Source: Cyclobacteriaceae bacterium
GTDB lineage: Bacteria; Bacteroidota; Bacteroidia; Cytophagales; Cyclobacteriaceae
Reading direction: 5' to 3'
Length of the DNA stretch: 64,000 bases
Assembly: GCA_028278225.1 (NCBI GenBank)
Contig: JANQEU010000001.1
Location: forward strand, 1-64,000
Shown here one piece after another: positions 44,033 through 52,421 of this stretch. The notes below the pieces were generated by a model. That model did not search any database. It saw nothing but the letters and a program-made list of their open reading frames with translations, and was not told the origin of the DNA. Both the position numbers and the translations under genes were made by a program. Within the stretch, counting starts at the first letter, position 1, and every line of letters begins with the position of its first letter.

Positions 44033-44986
44033 TTATTCTTCGATGAAAGTATACAAGTTTTGGGGATTGTCAAAGAAGAGTTTTTTCTCATATTCGTCCA
44101 ATCCCTTTTCTTTTAAAAATCCGGGTATTGTCTCAATGAGGTAGTTAAGTCCGGGTTTGCCCCCATAACTTTTCCAATAAGCATTCTTCGCCATGTCCAT
44201 ACCGACAGTCAGCTGATCAGGATATAGTGGCAGGAGCTTTTCCAGAAAGTAAAGTGTCCAGTTTTTATCTTCCTTTTTCCAACGAAAGGCGCTGTCATAC
44301 TCCACCCTTACGCCCGTATCCAGTACCTTTTTCTGATAATCCAGGTCTTTGTTCCTGTCCACATGAGAAAGCACCACATGCTCAAGGTCCGCACCAAGTT
44401 TCTCAAACATCTTTGCCTGATCAAATGCCTGCCGGCCGAAGTTCGTATGCGTCAGGATCGGTACACCTGTGGCTTTGTGGGTATTTACTACAGCACGGAA
44501 AATCTTTTCCTGGTGAGAAGTGAAAGGATCGTCACCTGTCGCCAGTTTGATCATCCCAGCTTTATGTTCACTCCGCTGTACAAAGGGCCCTGAGTAGTCA
44601 AATATGTCCACTCCTTCTTCCACATCAGCCACAAAAAGGTCCGTCAGCTGATCTTCGGTGTAGGTATATCTCCAGTGATTTTGAGGATAATAAATCTCCA
44701 AATGGATGCCCGTAGGTACAATGATGTGCACTTTGCTCCGCCGGCCTACTTCGGCCAGTTTCAGCACATTCCGTCCTGCATTGGAGGGCATGGTATCCAC
44801 TACCGTTCTCCCGCCGGCTGCATAAAAATTGGTGAGTTCCTCCGATACTTTATCCACATCATTGAGCAAAAACTCAGGATGTGAAGCGGTAGGGTAACTT
44901 TCTTCGATGATGATGTGTTCGTGGGCATACGTCAAGCCCATTTCTTCTGTGGGAAAATCGCCCAATACTGTCCTGAAAAATCCCAT
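44033..44986 (-). CDS. Phosphotriesterase-family metal hydrolase (probable lactonase)
   Basis: 317 residues from the ATG at 44986, chosen because it begins 2 bp after the upstream stop; an ATG at 45013 would overlap that gene by 25 bases. Amidohydrolase metal site: YAHEH (His-x-His), Lys in GMIKLATG (carboxylated lysine), THTNFG, LSHVDRNKD and the Asp in TVGMDMAKN. The protein is cytoplasmic. Members of this family outside the organophosphate group are often lactonases, including enzymes for pentonolactone 5-phosphates. It follows an FAD-dependent oxidoreductase gene, so oxidation to a lactone followed by hydrolysis here is a natural reading; that is an inference. Confidence 0.87.
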   Translation of the reverse strand: MGFFRTVLGDFPTEEMGLTYAHEHIIIEESYPTASHPEFLLNDVDKVSEELTNFYAAGGRTVVDTMPSNAGRNVLKLAEVGRRSKVHIIVPTGIHLEIYYPQNHWRYTYTEDQLTDLFVADVEEGVDIFDYSGPFVQRSEHKAGMIKLATGDDPFTSHQEKIFRAVVNTHKATGVPILTHTNFGRQAFDQAKMFEKLGADLEHVVLSHVDRNKDLDYQKKVLDTGVRVEYDSAFRWKKEDKNWTLYFLEKLLPLYPDQLTVGMDMAKNAYWKSYGGKPGLNYLIETIPGFLKEKGLDEYEKKLFFDNPQNLYTFIEE

Positions 44987-44988
44987 AA

Positions 44989-46371
44989 TCAGCTTGTTTT
45001 GTTGTTTGACCAACCATTTCTTGTAATATCTGCCACCACATCGGGTATGTCCAGCACCGCCCCCTCCTGTACCAATCGTTCCCTAAGCTTCCGGGCATCA
45101 AGTTCGCTGGCACCTATATCGTTTTCCAATGATTGCACCGCTGCAAATCCAGCGGCCTGCCCCATAGACATAGTTTGGGCCATGGAGCGGCAGGACGCAT
45201 GTGCATCGTGCGTGGCAGAGAAGCACCTTCCCGCTACCCACGTGCTCTTTGAACCTTTTGGCACAATGGTACCATATGGTACACCATATACCCCACTTCC
45301 CGGTACATACTGCCAAAAAGTTTCCAATCCGCCATTGGGCGATTTTCTATGGTCTTCTATAGGTGCGCCACACAGAAATATCTGATCTTCAAAGTGACGG
45401 GCGTTCATAAAGTCTTCCTTGGTCAGGCGATACTCCCCATAGACCCTTCGGGTTTCCCTCACACCTATTTGATGGGAAAGCCCGATAATCTTTGCATTTT
45501 GATAGCCGGGCACTTCAACACGGAAAAAATCTTCAAAAATGAATGCCTGATGTCTGCCTTCTTTCTCTGCCGCAGTGATGCGTTCTACATCCAAGGCATC
45601 ATGGTCTGTCACCTTTACTGCAACAGTTGAAACACACTTGGGCTGATTCATCTCATGGGCAGAACCTTCTTTGCGGGGCAAAGGGTGCCTGCCGGAATCC
45701 ACCGCTTCCGCCATCTTTTCTTTAAGCATTTTTTTACCCCCGGCTGCTTTAAATGCTTCCAAATCCACATTACACATCCGAAAAGTGGTGGTCATACTCT
45801 GGGCCGGTTCTTCTTCCCCAGCCTTTTCATATTCAAACCCTGCCCAATGACAGTAATCCGCATCCCCTGACGCGTCAATTACCCGCTTTGCAGTGATTGA
45901 AAAGAATCCTGCTCCTTTATGGAAGAAAATTGCCCTTGCGGACTCGTCTGCTTTTTCTACCGCTACCAGCGTGGTGTGATAGAAGGTTTGTACCCCGCTT
46001 TCACTAAGCAAGTTGTCCCAAACCTGTTTGAGCTTTTCAGGATTGTAATTCACACCTGTACCAGCCCCGTAGGTATTGGGTCGGAGAAAAATATTCCCAT
46101 CATGGTTCAAGGCATTGACCACATGGTCGGGAATACCGCCCACAATTTTTCGGGGCGTTTCCGAGGGTGTAAAAAAGCCGTAAAAGGTGTCCAGCATTTG
46201 GGTGGAAGTGCCTCCTGGAAAACCATACCGCTCCACAAGGGTTACTTTATATTTTCCGGAAGCTGCTGCAATGGCCGCCACCGATCCGGCACTGCCACTG
46301 CCAATTACGAGAATGTCAGTAGTATAAGATTTTGATAGAGAGGTGGAAAAAGTATCAGGCATTTTCTCCAA
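44989..46371 (-). CDS. FAD-dependent oxidoreductase (FAD_oxidored family)
   Basis: 460 residues. Dinucleotide-binding motif ILVIGSGSAGSVAAIAAA (GxGxxG) near residue 20, followed by VTLVERYGFPGGTSTQ. The FAD-site glycine-rich C-terminal segment is AQTMSMGQAAGFAAVQS, and DASGDADYCHWAG gives the ATG/GD element. It is the type often found in sugar and cyclitol catabolic clusters of Bacteroidota and Planctomycetes. No signal peptide, so cytoplasmic. The start overlaps the stop of the SIS gene by 17 bases (8 bases if an ATG three codons in is used), and the PTE gene follows after 2 bp. Substrate unknown. Confidence 0.88.
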   Translation of the reverse strand: MEKMPDTFSTSLSKSYTTDILVIGSGSAGSVAAIAAASGKYKVTLVERYGFPGGTSTQMLDTFYGFFTPSETPRKIVGGIPDHVVNALNHDGNIFLRPNTYGAGTGVNYNPEKLKQVWDNLLSESGVQTFYHTTLVAVEKADESARAIFFHKGAGFFSITAKRVIDASGDADYCHWAGFEYEKAGEEEPAQSMTTTFRMCNVDLEAFKAAGGKKMLKEKMAEAVDSGRHPLPRKEGSAHEMNQPKCVSTVAVKVTDHDALDVERITAAEKEGRHQAFIFEDFFRVEVPGYQNAKIIGLSHQIGVRETRRVYGEYRLTKEDFMNARHFEDQIFLCGAPIEDHRKSPNGGLETFWQYVPGSGVYGVPYGTIVPKGSKSTWVAGRCFSATHDAHASCRSMAQTMSMGQAAGFAAVQSLENDIGASELDARKLRERLVQEGAVLDIPDVVADITRNGWSNNKTS

Positions 46372-47140
46372 CGTTTTCGTACAGTTTTGCCATCAGGTGA
46401 GCATGTTCGTCATACGCCGACTCAAAAAGGTCTTTTGCGCGTTGATCCCCGATGATTTTTCCGCTACTCAGCACCTTAGGTACTTTACCATTCTTTACTA
46501 AAATGCTGGCTATTTCCGCTTTAAGTGTGTTAATGATGAGGACACCCCCGAGTGTGGATCCGGGGGCAACGGGAGTATCCAGTCCATCAATCTTGATCAT
46601 GGCGTCACCCAGTGGCGCACCGGTATCCAATACGAAATCACAAAAATCCGTCAGCTTCTTTCCGTCTTTATGTTTTGAATCGCTTCCCTCCAGGTGACGT
46701 TTGCTGACCAATCCGGCTACTTTGATTTTTTTCTTTTGGAACTCTTCCGCTATTTCTATGGGTACCACATTGCAGCCACTGGATGAGATGACCAATGCCG
46801 AATCGTCTTCACTCAGGTCAAAATTGCGCAGGATACGCCCTGCCAACTGCGAGACATTTTCGATAAACATCGCCTGACGCTGACCATTGGCCCCTACTAC
46901 CATGTTGTGAAACGAAAGTGAAAGCTCTACAATGGGGTTAAATCCTGGAAATGAGCCGTATCTGGGCCACATTTCCTCTACCATGATCCGGCTATGGCCG
47001 GAACCAAAAACATGTACCATCCGTCCTTTTAGGATAGTCTCAGCAAAAATCCCGGCTACTTCCCTAATCGTATTTTCCTGGTTTCCAACTACGGAAAGAA
47101 TTTCCTTTCCTCTATCGAGGTATTCTTTAATGTGGCTCAT
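46355..47140 (-). CDS. SIS domain sugar-phosphate-binding protein (UPF0309-like)
   Basis: 261 residues. SIS fold with VHVFGSGHSRIMVEEM (phosphosugar-binding loop) and ALVISSSGCNVVPIEIAEEF (second Ser-rich loop), then DTGAPLGDAMIKIDGL and STLGGVLIINTLKAEI. SIS proteins isomerise phosphosugars or cleave phosphosugar ethers; the UPF0309 subgroup has no firmly established reaction that I know of. Here it overlaps the ROK kinase gene by 4 bases, suggesting it works on the kinase product, taking the role that the cupin isomerases have in the first locus. Cytoplasmic. Confidence 0.88.
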   Translation of the reverse strand: MSHIKEYLDRGKEILSVVGNQENTIREVAGIFAETILKGRMVHVFGSGHSRIMVEEMWPRYGSFPGFNPIVELSLSFHNMVVGANGQRQAMFIENVSQLAGRILRNFDLSEDDSALVISSSGCNVVPIEIAEEFQKKKIKVAGLVSKRHLEGSDSKHKDGKKLTDFCDFVLDTGAPLGDAMIKIDGLDTPVAPGSTLGGVLIINTLKAEIASILVKNGKVPKVLSSGKIIGDQRAKDLFESAYDEHAHLMAKLYENVGENA

Positions 47141-48045
47141 GAGTCATGATTATATTTTCTTTTACTAAATAGTGCAGCGCCAATCGCCCCTGCGTATTTC
47201 TCGTGTTGGGCAGGTTTTATTGGCGTATGGAGTCCGCCAGGCTGCCACTCAACAAATGAGATGAACTGATCCAGCGGATCGAAAAGGGCCTTGCCGGCAG
47301 TAGCTATACCGCCGCCCAATACGATAAGCTCAGGGGAAAACGCATTGATAAGTGATGCCAGCCCCACTGAAAGTCTTTTGACGGAAGACAGCCACCAGTA
47401 AATAGCCATGGGATCGCCCGCTTCGTAAGCTTTTACCAGCTCCTTCGTACTTTTGAAGTTGCCACGTGTCCGATCTTCTACGGAAAAATTTCCGATAGCG
47501 TATTCCAAACTTCCCGGCATATTGGTCATGGTCATCTGGCCTGTGTGTTCAATTGAAATGTGTCCAAAATGCCCTCCGCGGTTGATCGCTCCCTGATAAA
47601 GGTTGCCATCGAGGATAGCACCACCGCCTACGCCAGTGCCTAATGTGAGCAAAAGCATATGTTTGATAGAATCTTTATAAAATGTCTCATACTCTGCCAG
47701 GGTAGCTGCATGAGCGTCATTGAGTACCCATATTTCCCGGTTTAATTCATTGCCCCAGCAATATCCCTCTATTCCACTCAATCGCTTGGGCATATGAAGG
47801 ATGCAAGAGTTCTTTTCGTCTGCCAGACCGGGCGAAGAAATCCCACAGATCACATTTGACCCGTTTTCATTGGCTAATTCATTGGTTTTGGCACCAATAA
47901 TTTTAGTGATCTTTTTTTTCCACAATTCTTCCCCAAGCGCATCATCCGTGGAATGCTCTTCCTGCAGAAGGATATCTCCACCTTCGTCTATTGCCACCAC
48001 TTTGATATTGGTGCCGCCTATGTCTATACCCAGGTATTTTTTCAT
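47137..48045 (-). CDS. ROK family sugar kinase lacking the zinc motif
   Basis: 302 residues. N-terminal ATP motif GIDIGGTNIKVVAI, phosphate-2 region LGTGVGGGAIL and the catalytic Asp in VLNDAHAATLAEY. The ROK-characteristic CxCGxxGCxE zinc motif is missing: at the expected place after GGHFGHISIEH the sequence is TGQMTMTNMPGSLEYAIG, without any Cys, while the first locus kinase has it intact. Zinc-free ROK proteins are known, and the zinc site shapes the sugar pocket, so a different substrate is likely. Overlaps the SIS gene by 4 bases and follows the SDR gene after 6 bp. Confidence 0.87.
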   Translation of the reverse strand: MKKYLGIDIGGTNIKVVAIDEGGDILLQEEHSTDDALGEELWKKKITKIIGAKTNELANENGSNVICGISSPGLADEKNSCILHMPKRLSGIEGYCWGNELNREIWVLNDAHAATLAEYETFYKDSIKHMLLLTLGTGVGGGAILDGNLYQGAINRGGHFGHISIEHTGQMTMTNMPGSLEYAIGNFSVEDRTRGNFKSTKELVKAYEAGDPMAIYWWLSSVKRLSVGLASLINAFSPELIVLGGGIATAGKALFDPLDQFISFVEWQPGGLHTPIKPAQHEKYAGAIGAALFSKRKYNHDS

Positions 48046-48051
48046 CTTTAG

Positions 48052-48834
48052 TTAATATTGACCTTCACTTACTGTCCATCCTCCGTCAACTGCCAGTACT
48101 TGTCCGGTGATGAATTTGGTATCCGGAGCCAAAAACATAAGGACCGCATTGTTTACATCTTCCGGCCATCCGGGTCGTCCGCCGTCCAGCGGTTGCTTGG
48201 TTTTCAAAAAAGACTGGATCACGTTATCAGTCATGGCCCGCTCAGCCATTGGTGTAGAAAATAAAGCCGGTGCGACAACATTTACCCTAATGTTGTGTTC
48301 AGCATAATAGGATGCAATAGATTTTGAGTAACCTACGATGGCCGACTTGGCTGCTGCATACGCGTGTGTTACGAAGTATTTCGGAGAAGGGGAATAACCT
48401 AAGACCGATCCCATGTTGAGTACAGACCCCGGTCTCTTTTCCTGCAGAAGATAATTGATAATTGCGCGGTTCGACAGCATCATGGATGTGATATTAAGTT
48501 CTAAAGTTTTGTTCCATCCTTCCAGTGTGATTTCGTGTAAAGGCCCGTCGCCCCATTTTCTGCCACTACCTCCGGCAACGTGATAAAGCCCATCTATATG
48601 TCCAAACTCCTTTTTGGCCAGCTCAATGGCTTCAGGCACAGTTTCTTCTGAGGTAGCATCTCCGGTAAGGACCAGACTGCCGTTCGTCAGTTGCTTTTGA
48701 GCTTCTTTCCCGGAATCAGGATTTCTCCCTATGGCAATCACTTTTGCGCCTGCCTCCTGTAGGGCAATAGAGGCAGACAGACCCAAACCGGTAGTGCCGC
48801 CAACAATGATGTAGTTCGTATTTTTAAAATCCAT
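48052..48834 (-). CDS. Short-chain dehydrogenase/reductase (SDR)
   Basis: 260 residues, classical SDR size. Cofactor motif YIIVGGTTGLGLSASIAL (TGxxxGxG form) and catalytic YAAAKSAIVGYSK (YxxxK) with the upstream Ser in NMGSVLGYS. The C-terminal VLAVDGGWTVSEGQY ends as usual for this family. It would oxidise or reduce a sugar or polyol using NAD(P) in the cytoplasm. It lies 6 bp before the ROK gene, and a 136-bp gap separates it from the upstream glycosidase-like gene. Together with the FAD oxidoreductase it makes this locus redox-heavy. Confidence 0.92.
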   Translation of the reverse strand: MDFKNTNYIIVGGTTGLGLSASIALQEAGAKVIAIGRNPDSGKEAQKQLTNGSLVLTGDATSEETVPEAIELAKKEFGHIDGLYHVAGGSGRKWGDGPLHEITLEGWNKTLELNITSMMLSNRAIINYLLQEKRPGSVLNMGSVLGYSPSPKYFVTHAYAAAKSAIVGYSKSIASYYAEHNIRVNVVAPALFSTPMAERAMTDNVIQSFLKTKQPLDGGRPGWPEDVNNAVLMFLAPDTKFITGQVLAVDGGWTVSEGQY

Positions 48835-48970
48835 AACAAGCTATGTTTTTAAAGAAAATCCGGTTATTGTGTCTTCACTCTTAGATATTTAGTACTACCC
48901 CTTCATCTTAATCCATTTTGGTATACTAACAAGAAAGGTCCCTACACCAATCAGGTTAGTATTTTAGTAA

Positions 48971-51055
48971 TTACCTGAGTTTTACAATCACTCTCCCTTT
49001 GTTGGGCTTCACTGTTACCCATCCTTCTTCATGGTTAATCTTACCAGTGCTGGCAGATTCAATTCTATTGTAGAATTGAGGTAAGTTGAAGACAATATCT
49101 TTATCAAGACGATCTCCGCTCCAGCTAAGACTAACCTCATTTTCACTGACAGCTTCAATGGTCAGATTGATCCTTTTACCACCGGCAACTGGATGATTAT
49201 TGATGACTGTCTTTTTCCCTGGCTCCATCCACTCGTCAATATATCCTCTTCCTACCAGGAGTCTGCCGTCGTAAAAATCAGCTACAAGTGCATCCAACAG
49301 AGCCTGTGTTGCTCCGGCCTGGCCCCATTGATGCGGACAGGCAAACCAGTTGGTTTTAGTGGCTGAAGGGTGATTTCCTTCCCATCTATTTTCCGGATCT
49401 ACGTCATGGAACATCTCCCAAAATCCGTATGGCGCACTCTGCCCATACTCAAGCAGAAATTGATATGATTTTATGGCCTGTTGACGGTAGTTTCTTGTAA
49501 ACAACCCCGAAATGGAGAAGGCGCTGTTGTACGCAGATGCCACCCCTCCACCATAACTTACCCATGTGCCGACATTGTGAGGTTTGAAACCTTCCCGAGC
49601 TTGTTTATCCAAACCCCATTTATAGGTATTGTCTATCCAATCTTTTAGTGGTCCTTCGTATTTTCCACCCGCCAGATAAGTATCCCAATTCATGCCAAAC
49701 CAGAAGGGTGTAGCCCAAAATGATGACCCTTTCTTGATCACATTTTCAATTTCTTCATTCGGAGCCTCAAGTGAAGCCGGAATGTAGTTGATTCCGAATT
49801 CTTTCTCCATTTCCAGTATCCGGTTATTGACTTTTGTCATCAAATCCCGGAAAGATGCTTCAGCTTTTGCTTTAGTCTCTTTATCTCCTTTCAATCCAGC
49901 TACATAGGCTAGTGTTTGAAACCCGGTAAGTGCAGACTCGTCATCCCAGGTCCATAGACCATCATCGTCGATATCCCATGTCCGGCCGATGATTCCTCCC
50001 GGACCGGTCAAGTCCTTCAACGTAATCTCGTATGCCTCCAGGCATTTCTTGTACAGATAGTCGTCTTCCCGATCCAAAACAGACATATCGCCTGTTTTCA
50101 TTAAATAGAAAGACAAAAGAAGGCTCCATCTATAGTGATGATCGTGATATGGCCCGCGGCCCTGACCCAGCAATTTCAATTGCTCATAAGCATTTTCGAA
50201 AAATCCCAGTTTTAGGAGTGAGAGATAAATACCTAAATAATCATGATTGAAAAGTACATTGTAGCCTATTTCAGCCACGTTGTAACTTTTCGGACCATCC
50301 CGGGCAATGAGGGTATAAATAAATCCCATTTTGTAGGCATTGTTCAATTCCTGATCAGGTGTACTTATATCCGTAATCAGGGCCAGTCGGCTATCCCAGA
50401 ATTCCTTCATGTGCTGAAAATGCTCGTCCCAGGAACCGGCAGCTTTGATCTGATCACTCGTTGGCCTTTTATAATCATTTCCAAATCGGTCTATCACAAT
50501 TGCATAGTCGAAATTAGTCGTTGTTCCCGGCGCTATATTTCTGGAAGGATCATTAAGTGGAACAAGCAGCCCCGACGCTCCGGGATTTTGATAAATTTCT
50601 CTGTCCATCAAGTTGGTAATCGATACCCTGCTGTATGCAATTACAAAATCATTTCCATCGATCGTGACTTTATCGGCGAAGTTTGAAATCTTTACGTTCA
50701 TTTGATCCGTCGGACCAAATTCTTCCCAATTGTCATCGAATTCGGTTATGAAACACGGCAGGTAACCTGAATGCGGATACCACTTTACCTTACCACTTAA
50801 AACATCATTATTATAGCCAGGATAGGCTGAGATATGAAAGGAAATCAGGGTATTGAGGCTATCTCTTACCCAATACCATCCATTTTCCTTAACCATGGCT
50901 GCATCCTTATCACCCTCCCAGCCAATAGTAGTTATGTTCCCCTGAAAGAATGGATGCCGGCCATCAGGTTCGATTCGGTTTGGCTTATCCTGACCCACAA
51001 GTACTAACGCAAGCAGCAACCCGGTGATTGTAAAAATTGATCTACGTCTTTCCAT
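48971..51055 (-). CDS. Putative six-hairpin glycosidase, exported
   Basis: 694 residues from the ATG at 51055, which gives MERRRSIFTITGLLLALVLV as a Sec signal; an ATG at 51070 adds 5 residues. The N-terminal about 200 residues are beta-rich. From about residue 230 onwards the protein is mainly helical, with Trp- and Gly-rich loops typical of (alpha/alpha)6 barrels: GPYHDHHYRWSLLLSFY, GRTWDIDDDGLWTWDDESAL and FWATPFWFGMNWDTYLAGG. A late beta domain ends with VSLSWSGDRLDKDIVF. Similar layouts occur in GH63, GH37 and GH78. I cannot name the family. First gene of the second locus, divergent from the AraC regulator. Confidence 0.7.
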   Translation of the reverse strand: MERRRSIFTITGLLLALVLVGQDKPNRIEPDGRHPFFQGNITTIGWEGDKDAAMVKENGWYWVRDSLNTLISFHISAYPGYNNDVLSGKVKWYPHSGYLPCFITEFDDNWEEFGPTDQMNVKISNFADKVTIDGNDFVIAYSRVSITNLMDREIYQNPGASGLLVPLNDPSRNIAPGTTTNFDYAIVIDRFGNDYKRPTSDQIKAAGSWDEHFQHMKEFWDSRLALITDISTPDQELNNAYKMGFIYTLIARDGPKSYNVAEIGYNVLFNHDYLGIYLSLLKLGFFENAYEQLKLLGQGRGPYHDHHYRWSLLLSFYLMKTGDMSVLDREDDYLYKKCLEAYEITLKDLTGPGGIIGRTWDIDDDGLWTWDDESALTGFQTLAYVAGLKGDKETKAKAEASFRDLMTKVNNRILEMEKEFGINYIPASLEAPNEEIENVIKKGSSFWATPFWFGMNWDTYLAGGKYEGPLKDWIDNTYKWGLDKQAREGFKPHNVGTWVSYGGGVASAYNSAFSISGLFTRNYRQQAIKSYQFLLEYGQSAPYGFWEMFHDVDPENRWEGNHPSATKTNWFACPHQWGQAGATQALLDALVADFYDGRLLVGRGYIDEWMEPGKKTVINNHPVAGGKRINLTIEAVSENEVSLSWSGDRLDKDIVFNLPQFYNRIESASTGKINHEEGWVTVKPNKGRVIVKLR

Positions 51056-51265
51056 ATTTTCTATATTCAAAAATTCTTCAGTAGCACAGAAGCAGAGATA
51101 GTATCTCCGCCCCTGCCCCTGGTATGAAGAAGAAACAAATTACTTTTTCAATTAACCTGATTACAAAGGTTGCTTTTGAACGATCGGATATCAATCAGCA
51201 TTTTCTTATTTTCATATATTATTTTATTATCCTAAATCAATATTTGCTTTTTTTAATGTAAAATA

Positions 51266-52126
51266 GTGTATATGTTACCCTTGCTTCAGAAACTTCCGAT
51301 AGACGAGAACTCGTCTTTTATAGCCAGGACATACAAAACCCCGGATTTTGAAACCCCCTGGCATCAGCACCAGGAAATCGAGCTTGTTTTATGCAACGGA
51401 AGTCATGGAACAGTTTTCATCGGTAATTACATAGGTGATTATGCACCCGGCGAAGTATATCTCCTGGGCAGCAACTTACCACACTGGTACAGGAAGAAAA
51501 ATGAAAAGATGATCGGATCTGCCCTGGTAGTGCAATTCCGGGAAGAGATCTTCGGCAGTGCACTTCTTGATCTTCCTGAATTCCAGCAAATCAAAAACCT
51601 GCTGGAGAGATCAAAAAAAGGACTGAAACTGCAGGGCGAATTGAATACTAAAGTGAAGCGGCTGATAAATACCCTTGAAAAACAGAAAGGATTTGAACAA
51701 TTCAGAACGCTACTCGATTGTCTGCACTTAATAAGCACTTCGAATGAATATGAGCTTTTAACTCAATACTACTTCCAATCTTCTTCACAGGAAAACCAGG
51801 AGCGGATAGGGGTAATCTATGAGTACTCCATGAAGCACTTCAAAGCGAACATCACCCTTCAACAAATGGCCGATCTGACCAATCAAAGTGTTTCCAATTT
51901 TTGCAAATACTTTAAGCAAAACACAAAAAAAACTTATATAAACTTTTTAAATGAGATCCGCATAGGTCATGCAAGTAAGCTTTTACAAAGTACCGATAAA
52001 GCTATAACCGAAATCTGCTATGAAAGCGGATTCAGAAACTGGGCTAATTTCAGCAATCATTTCAAAAGAATAAAGGGAGTATCCCCAAAGGAGTATAGGA
52101 AAGCGTATAATACTGCAGACCAATGA
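51266..52126 (+). CDS. AraC family regulator with N-terminal cupin
   Basis: 286 residues. The N-terminal cupin segment has WHQHQEIELVLCNGS (sugar-binding type) and EVYLLGSNLPHWY. The C-terminal double helix-turn-helix has ITLQQMADLTNQSVSNFCKYFK (first HTH) and AITEICYESGFRNWANFSNHFK followed by GVSPKEYRK (signature). Such proteins activate sugar catabolic genes when the cupin binds the sugar. It is transcribed away from the minus-strand locus starting at 51055, with a 195-bp divergent gap, so it is the likely activator of that locus. The downstream sulfatase at 52422 may also be under its control. Confidence 0.9.
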   Translation: MYMLPLLQKLPIDENSSFIARTYKTPDFETPWHQHQEIELVLCNGSHGTVFIGNYIGDYAPGEVYLLGSNLPHWYRKKNEKMIGSALVVQFREEIFGSALLDLPEFQQIKNLLERSKKGLKLQGELNTKVKRLINTLEKQKGFEQFRTLLDCLHLISTSNEYELLTQYYFQSSSQENQERIGVIYEYSMKHFKANITLQQMADLTNQSVSNFCKYFKQNTKKTYINFLNEIRIGHASKLLQSTDKAITEICYESGFRNWANFSNHFKRIKGVSPKEYRKAYNTADQ

Positions 52127-52146
52127 TTTAGAAGGAGAAAATCTTC

Positions 52147-52286
52147 TGTGTGAAACTCAAATTCTCTAACTAAAAACCCTTGTTTTTACCCCTACCCTAA
52201 AGGGAGCCAAGGAATTTTCCAGGTGTGCTCTCTTTAGGGAATGTGGCAAAGAACCTGGAAAAGGCTAATATTACCTGTTTCACACA
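52147..52286. repeat. Nested inverted repeats between araC and sulfatase genes
   Basis: Outer arms TGTGTGAAAC (52147-52156) and GTTTCACACA (52277-52286) match perfectly across 140 bp. Inside lie two overlapping stems: CCCTAAAGGGAGC (52195-52207) with GCTCTCTTTAGGG (52227-52239), one mismatch, and TTCCAGGT (52217-52224) with ACCTGGAA (52253-52260). The two inner stems interleave, so they cannot form together as simple hairpins. It could be a small mobile element, the araC terminator region, or a switchable leader of the sulfatase gene at 52422. Confidence 0.55.
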
Positions 52287-52421
52287 ACAGGCTAAAATTA
52301 TGCCTGATATATATTGGTCAACTTTTTACTCTTTAATAAAATAACGTATATAATGCGCAAAATAAAGGATGTGCTACAGGGTTCATTTTCCGAATTTTGT
52401 CGGTAAAATCTATCAACTATC

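Noticed and set aside
4877-51070. SusC/SusD pair expected in polysaccharide utilisation loci
   Set aside because: None found in either orientation in this span; the only TonB receptor is at the right edge and is paired with DUF4249, not SusD.
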